From Robinsoniella peoriensis (GTDB lineage: Bacteria > Bacillota > Clostridia > Lachnospirales > Lachnospiraceae), in the NCBI RefSeq assembly GCF_042680125.1, contig NZ_JBHTNY010000030.1: a stretch of 64,000 bases of DNA; one strand, given 5' to 3'. The notes under the pieces were generated by a model, which was not told where the DNA came from, did not search any database, and saw only the letters and a program-made list of their open reading frames with translations. How positions within the stretch are numbered: the first letter of the stretch is position 1; each line of letters begins with the position of its first letter. The position numbers were made by a program, and so were the translations under genes. Below, in pieces: positions 1 to 10,121 of the stretch.

Positions 1-2801
1 AGATTTCCTGTATAGAACGGAAATCCCTGTTCTCCATAATTTCCAAAGTATAATGTTTTCGGTTTCTTACACAATTTCTTTTCCGGTCCCATAACCTGTA
101 CGCCAAATTCTCCAAGTAGATACATCCACTCCAGATTTGAACGTTTTCCAAATTGCATGTGCAGTACCAGTTCATTTTCTCCGGCTTTTACATCCGTTAG
201 GGGAATTGTCTGAATACATTCATCTACATAGTAACCATCTGGATTCATGTCTATTTTATTTCCATTCAGCTCTCCTTGGGTATATGCAGCTTCTTCCAGT
301 GCCAGACGGCACCCACTCACAGCTTCTTCTGAGAAAAACCGGAATTTCAGATGCAGTACATGATCTCTGATATCCGCTTCCTGATCCACATATGGCTGAG
401 CTGCAAACTCGCTGCGCTTTTCATATCCCAGCTGTTCCCTTAAACGATTATCAATACTTAGCATGTCGGACTCTTCATGATATGTTCCATTATCTAACAC
501 ATAATTACATCTGTCCAGCAAAAAGACATTCGGTTCCTCATTTTCATAACGTACAGGTTGCGCCGCTAAGACACAATTGCAAAATTTACTGTGATCCGAG
601 TGTCTGCTATTAATATCTGTTCGAGGTGCCAAACCAGCGTAAAGATCTGTTTTTGTCATTGAGACCATTAAACTGTCATTGCCATACATATCATATGAAA
701 ATACCGTATTTCCATTTATAATCCTGCTTTTCAAAACTTTCACTTCACCTGACACCGTATCGTATTCGCGAAGTGTCCATGTACCTGCAATTGAAATGGT
801 AACCCGTTCAGCCTCATGCAATGGACGGCGTTGCCAGTCATCCGTACGTCTGGCATCCATTCCCTTTGCTGCCTGCGCTAGAAACAACCAGCGCTGTTCT
901 CCCTCCTCCCGCATCTGATGCAGATAGAAGGGCGCCTCTTCCCCACTTTCTCTTCTAATCTCTAACTGGCGATAAGGTTTCATCTCCTGCATAAGATGCA
1001 CTTCTGACAATGAGATACATCTGCTTCCCGGAATTATGCTTTCCGGATGTTCCAATCGTTCTCCGTCTATAAAAGCTGGAATATCCCCCGCAAATATAAC
1101 CTGTCCCCCATGTCTGGCAAAGTTCTGTAACCTTAAAAAAGTACTTTTTCTCAAATGCAGACAGGACGGAACCAGAATTACTTTATAGGACATCTTGCCT
1201 ACCCGGAAATTTTTTTCCATAGAATCGGGTGCTATTTTTAATAACGATTCTTCCGATATATAATCAAAGTCAATTAATCCGGTCAGAAGCCATTTCGTAA
1301 GATTCTGAAAATCAGTTTCCAGCCCTTTCCGATCCAACGCATTCTGATCTCCTGGTCCCATATAACTCCACATTGTCTCAACAGGATGAATCACTCCTAC
1401 CTCAATCACAGGTTTTCCTCTTGTTAAAATATAATTTACTCTGGAAAAATGATCCTCAATCAAATTGTAATCATCGAACCATGGTGACTGCCATCCGATT
1501 GCCGCAGGGTAATCTCTTTTTGATTCGCCAGCCATAGATGCCCATGCCAGGTGATGGGTTCTGGTTGTAACTCCAAGCGCTGCCTGCCAGTCCCCTCCCA
1601 GCTTATGCCCTTTAAAGTCGAAATCCCAATGCGTGACCCCGTAAAGTTCACTGATAACCCCCTCTCTGCCATATTGATGAGCGGAACTGGAAGCCTGTTT
1701 AACCGTGCTGAACTCTCTTCGGTCGCAGAGAATATCAATTCCGGGAAGATCCAGATTTCGATAAAACCGCATGACCTCTCCCTGACATCCCGCCTGTCCT
1801 TCCAGTGATTCCTCACTCAGAACATGACCTGTCATGGCAATGCCATTTTCCTTACACCATCTTCCTATGGTATCACCATATGAAGAGACATACCTTTCAC
1901 AGACATGATCATAGAAGTGATATCTGGCAGCTGGAAATACTTCTCCTTCCTCGTTCCATATAATCTGAGGAAGAACCTCAAATAAGTTCATACCTGCAGC
2001 CGCTGTAAAACTCTCGGCCAGATCGTCGGTATAAGGCAGAATGATATCTTCTTCCCCATTGGCAAACCTGGGAAGCTGTACCTTAGGAAACCGTGGTTCA
2101 TCCGTAAAAATAGCCGGGATACTCTTTCCAAAATCCTCTCCTACTGCCCTCTTATATTTTTCATGGGTGGTCTCTATAAAGTAACCTACTGCCTCTGGGT
2201 TTAATACATCCAGATAAGTCTGATTATTTTTTCTGGAAGTCTCTTCTTCTACTTTCATATAAAGATACCAGCGTTTGCCCTCAATCTCTTCTTCATCTGC
2301 TACTATACGGGATTTTTTCAGATATCCCCGTTCCAGGCAGATATCATACTGCTTTAAGAAGCACCCTTTTACTTTTTGGTTTTTGTCCTGTTTATCCTGC
2401 AGATGATCTATTGACTTCTCCATACCCTCTATGGGTTTCCTGGTCAGTACCGCATATCTTGAACGGTATTTGATCTTCTTTGTTACCTGTCCGCCAGCGC
2501 TTCCGGAAGGATACCTGTCTTCATCATAGAGCCAGCACAACATTCCATTTTCTTTTGCCTTCTTATTGCAATAACGTATCAGTTCCATGAATTCATCGCT
2601 GAGATATTCATTTTTCAGCCCGATCCGGACATGTATATGAAATCCCCCCATTCCCATCTGTTTAAAATAGTGGATTTGTTTTTCAATGATTTCTTTTGTC
2701 ATATAGCAGTTCCAGGACCAAAATGGAGCACCACGATATGCTTTTGCAGGATTCCTAAATAGTTCTTCTTTAAATACTTCATTTTTTTCAGTATATATCA
2801 T
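1..2801 (-). CDS. GH106-like glycoside hydrolase (C-terminus beyond window edge)
   Basis: The reading frame is open for 933 codons from an ATG at 2801 to the window edge with no stop, so the C-terminus is missing. The N-terminus matches the GH106/alpha-L-rhamnosidase-like family: FRNPAKAYRGAPFWSWN, then GGFHIHVRIGLKNEYLS, then WLYDEDRYPSGSAGG within the first 110 residues. Members remove rhamnose or related sugars from complex glycans. I see no signal peptide, so it probably acts in the cytosol on imported oligosaccharides. The start lies 9 nt after the permease stop, with AAGG as a modest ribosome binding site, making it the last visible gene of the binding-protein/permease operon. The family is reasonably sure; the substrate is unknown. 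Confidence 0.8.
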   Translation of the reverse strand, partial: MIYTEKNEVFKEELFRNPAKAYRGAPFWSWNCYMTKEIIEKQIHYFKQMGMGGFHIHVRIGLKNEYLSDEFMELIRYCNKKAKENGMLCWLYDEDRYPSGSAGGQVTKKIKYRSRYAVLTRKPIEGMEKSIDHLQDKQDKNQKVKGCFLKQYDICLERGYLKKSRIVADEEEIEGKRWYLYMKVEEETSRKNNQTYLDVLNPEAVGYFIETTHEKYKRAVGEDFGKSIPAIFTDEPRFPKVQLPRFANGEEDIILPYTDDLAESFTAAAGMNLFEVLPQIIWNEEGEVFPAARYHFYDHVCERYVSSYGDTIGRWCKENGIAMTGHVLSEESLEGQAGCQGEVMRFYRNLDLPGIDILCDRREFSTVKQASSSAHQYGREGVISELYGVTHWDFDFKGHKLGGDWQAALGVTTRTHHLAWASMAGESKRDYPAAIGWQSPWFDDYNLIEDHFSRVNYILTRGKPVIEVGVIHPVETMWSYMGPGDQNALDRKGLETDFQNLTKWLLTGLIDFDYISEESLLKIAPDSMEKNFRVGKMSYKVILVPSCLHLRKSTFLRLQNFARHGGQVIFAGDIPAFIDGERLEHPESIIPGSRCISLSEVHLMQEMKPYRQLEIRRESGEEAPFYLHQMREEGEQRWLFLAQAAKGMDARRTDDWQRRPLHEAERVTISIAGTWTLREYDTVSGEVKVLKSRIINGNTVFSYDMYGNDSLMVSMTKTDLYAGLAPRTDINSRHSDHSKFCNCVLAAQPVRYENEEPNVFLLDRCNYVLDNGTYHEESDMLSIDNRLREQLGYEKRSEFAAQPYVDQEADIRDHVLHLKFRFFSEEAVSGCRLALEEAAYTQGELNGNKIDMNPDGYYVDECIQTIPLTDVKAGENELVLHMQFGKRSNLEWMYLLGEFGVQVMGPEKKLCKKPKTLYFGNYGEQGFPFYTGN

Positions 2802-2810
2802 AAGCCATCC

Positions 2811-3704
2811 TTAACCTTTCACACTACCCAATGTTAATCCTGTTGTAAAATATTTCTGCAGCCATGGATAAATCAGCATCAGTGGAATAATAGAAATAAA
2901 TATCTGCGCTGCCTGCATATTTGTATCATTGATTTGGGTCAATTCCATAATTGACTGCAGATCAGTGGTATTTAATGCTTCTGTTGTGGACACTACCAAT
3001 GTCTGCAGATAAGACTGCAGGGGATAATGTTGTGTATAGTTTGAATAGATCAATCCGTCAAACCAGGAGTTCCAGTGTGTGATCAGGCTAAATAAAGTAA
3101 TTGTAGCAATCGATGGTTTTGACAAAGGTAAAAATATTTTTGTTAAAATCTGTAGTTGATCTGCACCATCCAAGCGTGCGGATTCCTCCAGTTCCACCGG
3201 TATCCCCCGGAAAAAATTCATCAGGATAATACAGGAAAACACCGGAACGGCACCCGGAAGTATTAATGACCAGACCGTATCGATCAATCCTGTTTTCGCA
3301 ACAATAAAATATGTAGGCATCAATCCACCGCTGAAAAGCATAACTGTCAGCATAAATGCCACATAATATTTCCTGGCTGCAAAAATTTTATCTGATTTAG
3401 ATAAAGGATAGGCCACCAGAATAATCATTATTACATTTAATGGTACACCCAGCAATACTCTTGCAAATACTACACTAACAGAAGTCCAGAAGTCTTTATT
3501 TTTCATAACATATTCATAAGCTTTTAATGTAAAATCAACCGGAAACAAACTCACTTTGTTTTCAATAATGGCCTGCGAAGAGCTAAAAGAATACGCCAAT
3601 AAATTTAACAGTGGTACTATACAGCTGATAACTATGGCAATGATCGCCAGATAATTAATACATTCAAAAATAATTCTGCCTTTAGATTTTTTCATTTTAT
3701 TCAT
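2811..3704 (-). CDS. Carbohydrate ABC transporter permease, LplC type
   Basis: This 297-residue inner-membrane permease of the CUT1 sugar class has about six hydrophobic segments and the cytoplasmic EAA loop EESARLDGADQLQILTKIFL followed by LPLSKP, where the ATPase docks. The N-terminus (YLAIIAIVISCIVPLLNLLAYSFS) and length fit LplC/YtcP-type permeases. AGGAGG lies upstream of the ATG, and the gap to the preceding permease gene is 9 nt. No ATPase gene is in this cluster, so a shared MsmX-like ATPase encoded elsewhere is expected, as is common for this class. The substrate is probably an oligosaccharide cleaved by the neighbouring hydrolases. Confidence 0.92.
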   Translation of the reverse strand: MNKMKKSKGRIIFECINYLAIIAIVISCIVPLLNLLAYSFSSSQAIIENKVSLFPVDFTLKAYEYVMKNKDFWTSVSVVFARVLLGVPLNVIMIILVAYPLSKSDKIFAARKYYVAFMLTVMLFSGGLMPTYFIVAKTGLIDTVWSLILPGAVPVFSCIILMNFFRGIPVELEESARLDGADQLQILTKIFLPLSKPSIATITLFSLITHWNSWFDGLIYSNYTQHYPLQSYLQTLVVSTTEALNTTDLQSIMELTQINDTNMQAAQIFISIIPLMLIYPWLQKYFTTGLTLGSVKG

Positions 3705-3713
3705 TTGCGCCTC

Positions 3714-4631
3714 CTACCATACCTTATAACCGGCATACTTATCAGCCATCTTGTATCCTGCCAAAACAAGAATACAGGATACTATGGATCGCAGCAGCCC
3801 TACTGCGGCTGATAAAGAATACTGTTTATTAATAAGTCCCAATCGATATACCAATGTATCAATAATATCTCCTGACTGATATACCGCCGGACTATACAGG
3901 TTGAAAATCTGATCAAACCCTGCATTTAAAATATTTCCGATGGACAAAATCGTCATCAAAGCAATAAAGGGTGCAATACCAGGAAGTGTGATATGCATCG
4001 TCTGTCTCCAGCGTCCTGCACCATCTACCGAAGCCGCTTCATACAAAGAAGGATCAATTCCTGTCAATGCAGCCAGGTAAATTATTGTGTTGTATCCAAA
4101 ATTCTTCCAGATATCACTAACAATTATAGTCTGCCGGAAGGTGTCATTTGTACCCAGAAAGTATACAGGTTCATCAACCAATCCGATATTCATTAATAAT
4201 GTATTTAAAAAACCGGGATTAGAAGCGGCACTTCCCGGCGAAAGAAATTTAATTAAAATTCCAGCGAGAATAACCCATGACAGGAAATATGGAAGGTAGG
4301 TTATCGTCTGTACTGTACGCTTAAACCATTTCACTCTTATTTCATTCAGCATTAAAGCACAGGTTACCGGTACTACCAGATTCCCTATAATTTTCCACAC
4401 GGCAATAATCAGTGTATTGTATAATGCAGGTAATGTATCCGGCAATATGAATAAATTTTTGAAATTTTGAAATCCCACAAATTCAGACCCGAAAAATCCT
4501 TTCCCTGGCTGGAAATTTTGAAAAGCCATCAGAATACCAGCCGGAATTGGCAATATGTGATATATAAATAAAAAAATAACCGGCAGCAACAACATTCCAT
4601 GGAAAAACATATTATCTTTTTTAATCTTCAT
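3714..4631 (-). CDS. Carbohydrate ABC transporter permease, LplB type
   Basis: This 305-residue permease pairs with the downstream LplC-type permease to form the membrane channel. About six membrane segments are visible, and the EAA loop reads YEAASVDGAGRWRQTMHITL followed by PGIAP. It starts MKIKKDNMFFHG and has AAGGAGATATTT before the ATG. It lies 168 nt after the binding-protein gene and 9 nt before the next permease, in one minus-strand operon. LplB/YteP-type proteins usually accompany a long LplA-like binding protein, as here. Confidence 0.92.
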   Translation of the reverse strand: MKIKKDNMFFHGMLLLPVIFLFIYHILPIPAGILMAFQNFQPGKGFFGSEFVGFQNFKNLFILPDTLPALYNTLIIAVWKIIGNLVVPVTCALMLNEIRVKWFKRTVQTITYLPYFLSWVILAGILIKFLSPGSAASNPGFLNTLLMNIGLVDEPVYFLGTNDTFRQTIIVSDIWKNFGYNTIIYLAALTGIDPSLYEAASVDGAGRWRQTMHITLPGIAPFIALMTILSIGNILNAGFDQIFNLYSPAVYQSGDIIDTLVYRLGLINKQYSLSAAVGLLRSIVSCILVLAGYKMADKYAGYKVW

Positions 4632-4799
4632 AAATATCTCCTTTATAAAACTCTACTGCCTTTTTGCCTAAAAAAGCGTAAAAAAACAGAGTAGTTGGAA
4701 GATAAAGCGTTTGGCCGTTGCAGTCATCACCGTCACTTTTGACCAATTGCTTTCTCCCTCCTTCCACTCTTTTCACCATCTATCCTAAATCTTTTCTTT

Positions 4800-6533
4800 C
4801 TATTTGTTTTCGTCTACCCATGCCTGTGCATCATTGATTACATCCTGACCGCCCATAGTATACCAAGTCTTTAAGAAAGAATCGTAACTGTCTGCATCTT
4901 CTCCGGTAATCACTTTTACTATTGTTTCTACTGTCATTTTTTTCAATGTAGAAGATGCATCTGCCATCTTATCTGTAGGGGATGCATTATAAGCAGACTC
5001 TACAAAACGATCTCCCTGAATCATTTTATCCAAAGCTGCATAAGAACCCTGCGTATCTCCAAATACTGAATATTTTCCCAGTCCTGCGGTAAGTGCAGCA
5101 TCTTCCGGATCAAATTTCCCAGATTCAACCGCATCCAGATAATTTTTCATATTTGTATAATCTTTCATCTGTTCCGTGTTTAAGTCACTGGTATCTCCGC
5201 TTTCCAGCGCTACAGATTCTTTTTTATAGTTGGTATAATTTTTCATTGGTGACAATGTAAATGTAAGTGCAGATTTCCAACCAGTATAATTTTCAGCATC
5301 CCCGTAATAGCGGTAATACTCATCATCATCCTTGGGATAGCACAATTTCTGTACACTGAGATTCATAAGTTTTATCAGTACTTCCGGATTTTCACACTGG
5401 CTGCTGACGCAGAAAACACTTTCCATAGCCGTACTTAACAACGTCTGGCTGCCCCCTTGGTTCAATCCATCCGGAACGGGTGCAGATGTAATATGAGCAT
5501 TCACATCTGTTTTCACAGCGTTTGCTGCCGGAACCATTCCTGCCCACATAGGTCCAAACCAGATACCACAACGGCCTGAGCCTGCTTCTTCAAAGATACT
5601 GTCACCATCCATGGTAATAAAATCCTTTGCCAGTGATCCGTCTGCATATAAATCTTTCAGCAGCTTTAGGCCTTCCTTCATGCCCTCTGCATTAGTTCCT
5701 CCCCATGTTACCTTTCCATCATCTCCTTGGATAAATGCCATACCGTCACTTCCCGGGTAAGCACCATACGCATAGAAAATTGCATTTGCATCTCCCACTG
5801 AATTGCTCAACACATTCGTTCCGTCAATTGCCAATCCGTAAGTATCATCTTTTCCATTTCCATCAGGGTCATTATGGGTAAATGCTTTGGCAACTTCTTT
5901 AAACTCATCCATTGTAGACGGCATCTTCAGTCCTAAATTGTCCAGCCAGTCCTGTCTGATAAACATCAGCGGTACCAGATCATAGCCATTACCCATTCTT
6001 GGGAGTCCATAAATTTTACCATCCACAGTTACACTTTTCATGGATAAACCACCGTCTGCATTTAAATACTCTTTTAATTCATCACTTGCATACAGTTCAA
6101 AAATATCTGTAATATCTGCAATAACTCCATTTTTCGCATAACTAACATAATCGTTCGCCTTTGCTTCAATAATATCCGGATAATTTCCTGACATAATCGC
6201 TGTTGAAAGCTTTGTTTCTCCCTGCGCTTCATCAACATCATATAATATTTCCGGAATAATATTGTTGTCCCGATACAAATCCATCCACTGATTTTTTTCA
6301 GCTGATTCACTTCCATACCATTTAAAATCTGAAGTTCTTTTCAATCCTACTTTGATATTGACTTCTGAATCAAATCCATAGAGATTTTTTTCTCCGCTGT
6401 TTTCTGTCTCTTTTTTTGATTCTGACTCCACGCTCTGCGTATTACTCTTTTCACCTTCAGTACCATTCTGGCACCCAGACATTGATAACACCAGGACCGC
6501 TGCCAGAAGCACAGCTACTGCTCTTTTCTTCAT
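4800..6533 (-). CDS. LplA-like extracellular sugar-binding lipoprotein
   Basis: This 577-residue lipoprotein has a short signal peptide and lipobox LSMSGC, with Cys21 as the predicted lipid anchor. A Ser/Glu/Lys-rich linker follows to about residue 50, then a type 1 extracellular solute-binding domain. The length (over 500 residues) is typical of LplA/YtcQ proteins that bind oligosaccharides and feed LplB/LplC permeases. AAGGAGGAAGG precedes the ATG. The 102-nt gap upstream holds a promoter block almost identical to the one ahead of the GH2 gene at 12449, so the gene is probably under the control of the neighbouring YesN-like regulator. Confidence 0.93.
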   Translation of the reverse strand: MKKRAVAVLLAAVLVLSMSGCQNGTEGEKSNTQSVESESKKETENSGEKNLYGFDSEVNIKVGLKRTSDFKWYGSESAEKNQWMDLYRDNNIIPEILYDVDEAQGETKLSTAIMSGNYPDIIEAKANDYVSYAKNGVIADITDIFELYASDELKEYLNADGGLSMKSVTVDGKIYGLPRMGNGYDLVPLMFIRQDWLDNLGLKMPSTMDEFKEVAKAFTHNDPDGNGKDDTYGLAIDGTNVLSNSVGDANAIFYAYGAYPGSDGMAFIQGDDGKVTWGGTNAEGMKEGLKLLKDLYADGSLAKDFITMDGDSIFEEAGSGRCGIWFGPMWAGMVPAANAVKTDVNAHITSAPVPDGLNQGGSQTLLSTAMESVFCVSSQCENPEVLIKLMNLSVQKLCYPKDDDEYYRYYGDAENYTGWKSALTFTLSPMKNYTNYKKESVALESGDTSDLNTEQMKDYTNMKNYLDAVESGKFDPEDAALTAGLGKYSVFGDTQGSYAALDKMIQGDRFVESAYNASPTDKMADASSTLKKMTVETIVKVITGEDADSYDSFLKTWYTMGGQDVINDAQAWVDENK

Positions 6534-6563
6534 GTGTTCCTTCCTCCTTGTTTTTCATAACTT

Positions 6564-6632
6564 TATTATAAATGCCTGCAGCCATATTTTCCATGTGCAC
6601 GTTTTTACAACAGTTGCCCCATATTACATCTT
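6564..6632 (-). promoter_or_regulatory. Conserved promoter/activator block ahead of the binding-protein operon
   Basis: About 69 bp aligns without gaps to 12525-12593. On the minus strand it carries a TATAAT -10 box (6565-6570), no good -35 (TGGAAA at the expected place), and upstream the strictly shared boxes GCAACTGTTGTAAAAA and TGCACAT. A weak -35 with a conserved upstream block suits an activator such as the adjacent AraC-type regulator. Binding by that regulator is inference. Confidence 0.7.
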
Positions 6633-6635
6633 TCT

Positions 6636-8261
6636 TTATTTTCTATGTAATTCCCTGTATTCGGCAGGCGATACACCTGCACTATTGCGAAAAGCCCTGG
6701 CAAAAGAATGAGGGGAAATGTATCCTACTTTTAAAGAAATGACCTGAATCTTATCTTCATCTTCCACAAGAAGCTCTTTCGCCAGCTTCATTCTTTTTTG
6801 AAATATATAGTCCGTTACCGTTGTTTTATATACCTGTTTAAACAAACGGGATAAATAGCTGGCATTAAATCCACCTATTTTTGCCAGTGTAGTCAAAGGC
6901 AAATCAGCTGCCAGGTTTTCATCAATAAATGAGAGTACCCGTGACAATGCCCGGTCTGCCAATGAATTCTCATTATCACCCAGCAGTGCAAAAATCGCAT
7001 CTGACACCCCGAACAAATACTGTATTGCTTCCCTCCAGTCCTTATGTTCATCTGCTTTCGTCAGTTTATATAATCCAACCCGAAACGCCAGTTGTTCATT
7101 AATATGGTTTTCGTTAATAAATTGTAAAAGCAGAACAGAAACACTATAGTACATTTCCAGAGCATAGATATCATGACGGCTTTTCTGACTTATGTCACTC
7201 ATACAAAAAGAGAGCAGATCAAAGTATTCCTTTCTTTTCCGAAGTTCCAGATAAGATTTTAGCAGCGGTATTCTGGCTATGGTTTCCGATGAACTGCCCA
7301 CTGTTGCTATTTCTTCCATCATCTCTTCCCGAAAAATTACTTCCCTGTCTGCCCCCAGATATCCCACCATGATCTGCCTCAGGCGGTTAACTGTCTCAGT
7401 CAGTTCATTTAAGGCAATTGGAGTACTTTTTATAATCGCCGAAAAGGATGCATTATAAGAATTTCGAAAAATCTCCTGAACGTCTTCTACTGCTCCCTGC
7501 GCTATGGCAGTAAGACCTTCCCATTCAACTTTTTCACTGTCTCTTATCTGAATAAACAAAAGAATCTGATTATTTTCTTGTATATGAACGTAAATTAACA
7601 ATCTGGAAGGCATATTATCCTGCAATACCAATGCCAGTCTTTGTGTCAGCATAAACCGTCTCTGTGATTCCTCTTCGTTTTTAATGTTATCCAGCCTTAA
7701 TAAAAATAATAAAAACTGATGCTGTGGATTTAATGGAATTTTAAATTCCCGAAGGCTTTTCCATGTCTCCGCTTCTTCCAACTCTCCTGATAAAATTTGG
7801 TCCATGCATTCTTTTTTTATCCAAAAGTCTGCCCGTTCCATTCTGTGTTCCTGCTCTTGCTTCAATATCTGCTGTTCAAGTTCCTTCCGGATTTCCTCTA
7901 AATCCTGGCGTACTGTCTCCTGAATAACCTCATCTTCCTCACTCTTTAGAATATATCGTACATCCCGATGCCGGAATATCTTATACATATCATCGAAATT
8001 TCCATACCCAGTTAAAAATATAGTTTTACATCTTGGCCAATTTTCCTTTATTTTCTGGAAGAGGGTAATTCCATCCATTCCGGGCATGCGAATATCTGTT
8101 AGCACTACGTCAAATTTAACATTGTTTAACAGCTCAAGCGCTTCAAGTGCTGAATTTGCCGTATAGACTCCAATTTCCAATTCAAATTCATAACGAAACA
8201 TCTCTTCCAGCCAAACCAATATCTCAATCTCATCATCTACAATCAATAAGTTCTGATTCAT
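6636..8261 (-). CDS. YesN-like response regulator with AraC-type DNA-binding domain
   Basis: The protein has 541 residues from the ATG at 8261, which has GGAGG 8 nt upstream; a start 21 nt further up lacks a good site. It has an N-terminal receiver domain (acidic pair D9/D10, phospho-acceptor D56 in TDIRMPG, K in ILKSEED), a long middle region, and a C-terminal AraC-type double helix-turn-helix from about residue 440 (FNASYLSRLFKQVYKTTVTDY, then KVGYISPHSFARAFRNSAG). It overlaps the kinase gene by 29 nt, so the two are translated together. In this family the regulator activates adjacent sugar-transport genes, here the operon starting at 6533 and probably the GH2 gene. Confidence 0.93.
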   Translation of the reverse strand: MNQNLLIVDDEIEILVWLEEMFRYEFELEIGVYTANSALEALELLNNVKFDVVLTDIRMPGMDGITLFQKIKENWPRCKTIFLTGYGNFDDMYKIFRHRDVRYILKSEEDEVIQETVRQDLEEIRKELEQQILKQEQEHRMERADFWIKKECMDQILSGELEEAETWKSLREFKIPLNPQHQFLLFLLRLDNIKNEEESQRRFMLTQRLALVLQDNMPSRLLIYVHIQENNQILLFIQIRDSEKVEWEGLTAIAQGAVEDVQEIFRNSYNASFSAIIKSTPIALNELTETVNRLRQIMVGYLGADREVIFREEMMEEIATVGSSSETIARIPLLKSYLELRKRKEYFDLLSFCMSDISQKSRHDIYALEMYYSVSVLLLQFINENHINEQLAFRVGLYKLTKADEHKDWREAIQYLFGVSDAIFALLGDNENSLADRALSRVLSFIDENLAADLPLTTLAKIGGFNASYLSRLFKQVYKTTVTDYIFQKRMKLAKELLVEDEDKIQVISLKVGYISPHSFARAFRNSAGVSPAEYRELHRK

Positions 8262-10008
8262 CACCACTTCCTCCTTTCCCAATACAAACCGTTATCTTCA
8301 CCCCACCGAGAGTACTACGTTCAATCCGCAGTCCCCCTTTTTCTTTTAAATAGATCTGCAGACGTTTATGTATGTTCCGTATCCCTGTTATTTCTCCATC
8401 GTCTGTTTTCATCAGATGGGTCTGCATATTGCAGATATCCTCATCGGTAACCTCTTCTCCATTATCCTCCACATGTATCCGAATTTCATTTTCACCCTCT
8501 TCAAAGGAAACTTTTAAAATTCCATCATTCATCTTATTCTCCAGACCATGTTCAAAAGCATTTTCCAACAACGGCTGAAGAATCAACCGGGGAACCAGAA
8601 TCCCTTCACATTCTACAGGTAATTCTCCAAACTCTATAGAAAGTCTGCTGATAAAACGCGTCCCCTGAATAGCCGCATAACTTTTTGCATGTTCCACCTC
8701 CTGCCTGAGCATCACGAAATCAGACTCATTTCTGGCTAGGAACTGAAAATAGTTTCCTAAATGTTTTGCTAATTCCTGGGCATTTTCAAAATCATACCGT
8801 TTCACCCGGCGGCTTAACACAAAGAAACTATTATACAGAAAATGTGGATTAATCTGCGCCTGCAGTTGCTTTAACTGTGCACGCTGTGCCAGATTTGTTT
8901 GTACATAAACCTCATCAATTAAACGGCTGATCTGGTCTTCCATATCATTGAACCCCTCATATAAATATCCAAATTCATCTTCACTGTTATGCTGAATATG
9001 TTTTGACCAATTCCCTACTTTTACATCATCAAATGCTTTAATCAAAACCCGAATCGGACTGTGTATAATTATCCGGGTATAAAGGATAAACAGAATTGCC
9101 ATCATTATCATTGCGGCAACCAGCAGTACGATGTAAATACGAAATTGATAGATCGATTGCATGATCGGCGCCTCTTTTGTATATTGTACAAACACTCCTA
9201 CCGTTCCAATTCCTCCAACAAATACCAGATATCCGTTGCCGTCCACTTTGGTCTGCTGTATTCGAATATAATCCCCCTCATCATCTTTTCTGAGTTCCCG
9301 GGATATTTCTTTCCCTACGGCTATTCCCTGGCCCTCTTCCAAAAGAAGATCTTCTTTTTCTCTATAAAAAAATGCACCACTTCCCTCTGCAGTACTCAGT
9401 GCCGACATACTACTTTTGATTGCCTGCGGTGAAAATGTAATTACAAATAAATAATTTGGTGTGAAATTCGATTCTATCTTTGGAACTCCTGTTTCTACAA
9501 TAAAGAATTCGTTGCCATCATAATAAATCTCTCCTTTTCTGCAGCCTGCGTACTCTTTTAAGCGCATATTATCCTCATCTGTCATATGGCGTATTCCCCC
9601 CGGACTGATTCTGTAGCCAGATTTCGGAAGGTATAATATTCCATCATTTACCAACTCGCTAACTTGTGTTATAGTTGAAATTTTTTCTTTCGTGGACAGC
9701 AGCGCTTCCCTTTTTTCATAAGCGATCAGTTGTGTTTCCGAACTAATCAAAAATGGGAGCTTGCGGTCATTAAAAAACTCTATTTGCAATTGCCTTATAT
9801 GGCTTATTTCGTTTTCAAATGATTCCAGGAAATATTCTGCCTTTGCATTCATTTTTTCATAGGTAGCCTGCATCGCAATATCCATAGCACGCATTTGGAG
9901 AAATGAAGTAATCATTATAATTAAGATAATAATTGTTCCAAAACCTATAATCTGCTTTGTCTGTATAGAGTTTTTCCATCTAATTTTACCTTTGCTTTTC
10001 TGTTCCAT
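8233..10008 (-). CDS. YesM-like sensor histidine kinase
   Basis: This 591-residue membrane kinase starts at the ATG at 10008, which has GGAGG 7-8 nt upstream; the ATG 15 nt earlier contains that Shine-Dalgarno sequence and is unlikely. Order: membrane segment about 15-35, extracellular sensor to about 280, second membrane segment about 285-308, HAMP to about 360, the His_kinase domain with phospho-acceptor His near residue 388 in QINPHFLYN, then an HATPase domain (LLENAFEHG, DNGEE). This is the YesM class that senses extracellular sugars or binding proteins. It is followed by its YesN-type partner with a 29-nt overlap. Confidence 0.93.
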   Translation of the reverse strand: MEQKSKGKIRWKNSIQTKQIIGFGTIIILIIMITSFLQMRAMDIAMQATYEKMNAKAEYFLESFENEISHIRQLQIEFFNDRKLPFLISSETQLIAYEKREALLSTKEKISTITQVSELVNDGILYLPKSGYRISPGGIRHMTDEDNMRLKEYAGCRKGEIYYDGNEFFIVETGVPKIESNFTPNYLFVITFSPQAIKSSMSALSTAEGSGAFFYREKEDLLLEEGQGIAVGKEISRELRKDDEGDYIRIQQTKVDGNGYLVFVGGIGTVGVFVQYTKEAPIMQSIYQFRIYIVLLVAAMIMMAILFILYTRIIIHSPIRVLIKAFDDVKVGNWSKHIQHNSEDEFGYLYEGFNDMEDQISRLIDEVYVQTNLAQRAQLKQLQAQINPHFLYNSFFVLSRRVKRYDFENAQELAKHLGNYFQFLARNESDFVMLRQEVEHAKSYAAIQGTRFISRLSIEFGELPVECEGILVPRLILQPLLENAFEHGLENKMNDGILKVSFEEGENEIRIHVEDNGEEVTDEDICNMQTHLMKTDDGEITGIRNIHKRLQIYLKEKGGLRIERSTLGGVKITVCIGKGGSGDESELIDCR

Positions 10009-10092
10009 AAATGATTCCTCCATCTTAAGAGTAATTACTACGTATATTATAAAGCACCTTTTTACAATTTGCTATATGGTATTCAGGTTCAG

Positions 10093-10121
10093 CAAAAGCC
10101 CGAGGAAAAAACTCCTCAGGC
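10093..10121 (-). terminator. Intrinsic terminator of the GH2 gene
   Basis: On the minus strand GCCTGAGGA and TCCTCGGGC form a 9-bp stem with a T-rich loop, followed by TTTT. The stem starts inside the last codons of the GH2 gene and separates it from the kinase gene. Confidence 0.7.

Noticed and set aside
1460..1816. A 118-codon minus-strand frame near the left edge
   Set aside because: It is the +1 shadow of the partial GH106-like gene, whose own frame stays open through this stretch and matches family motifs.
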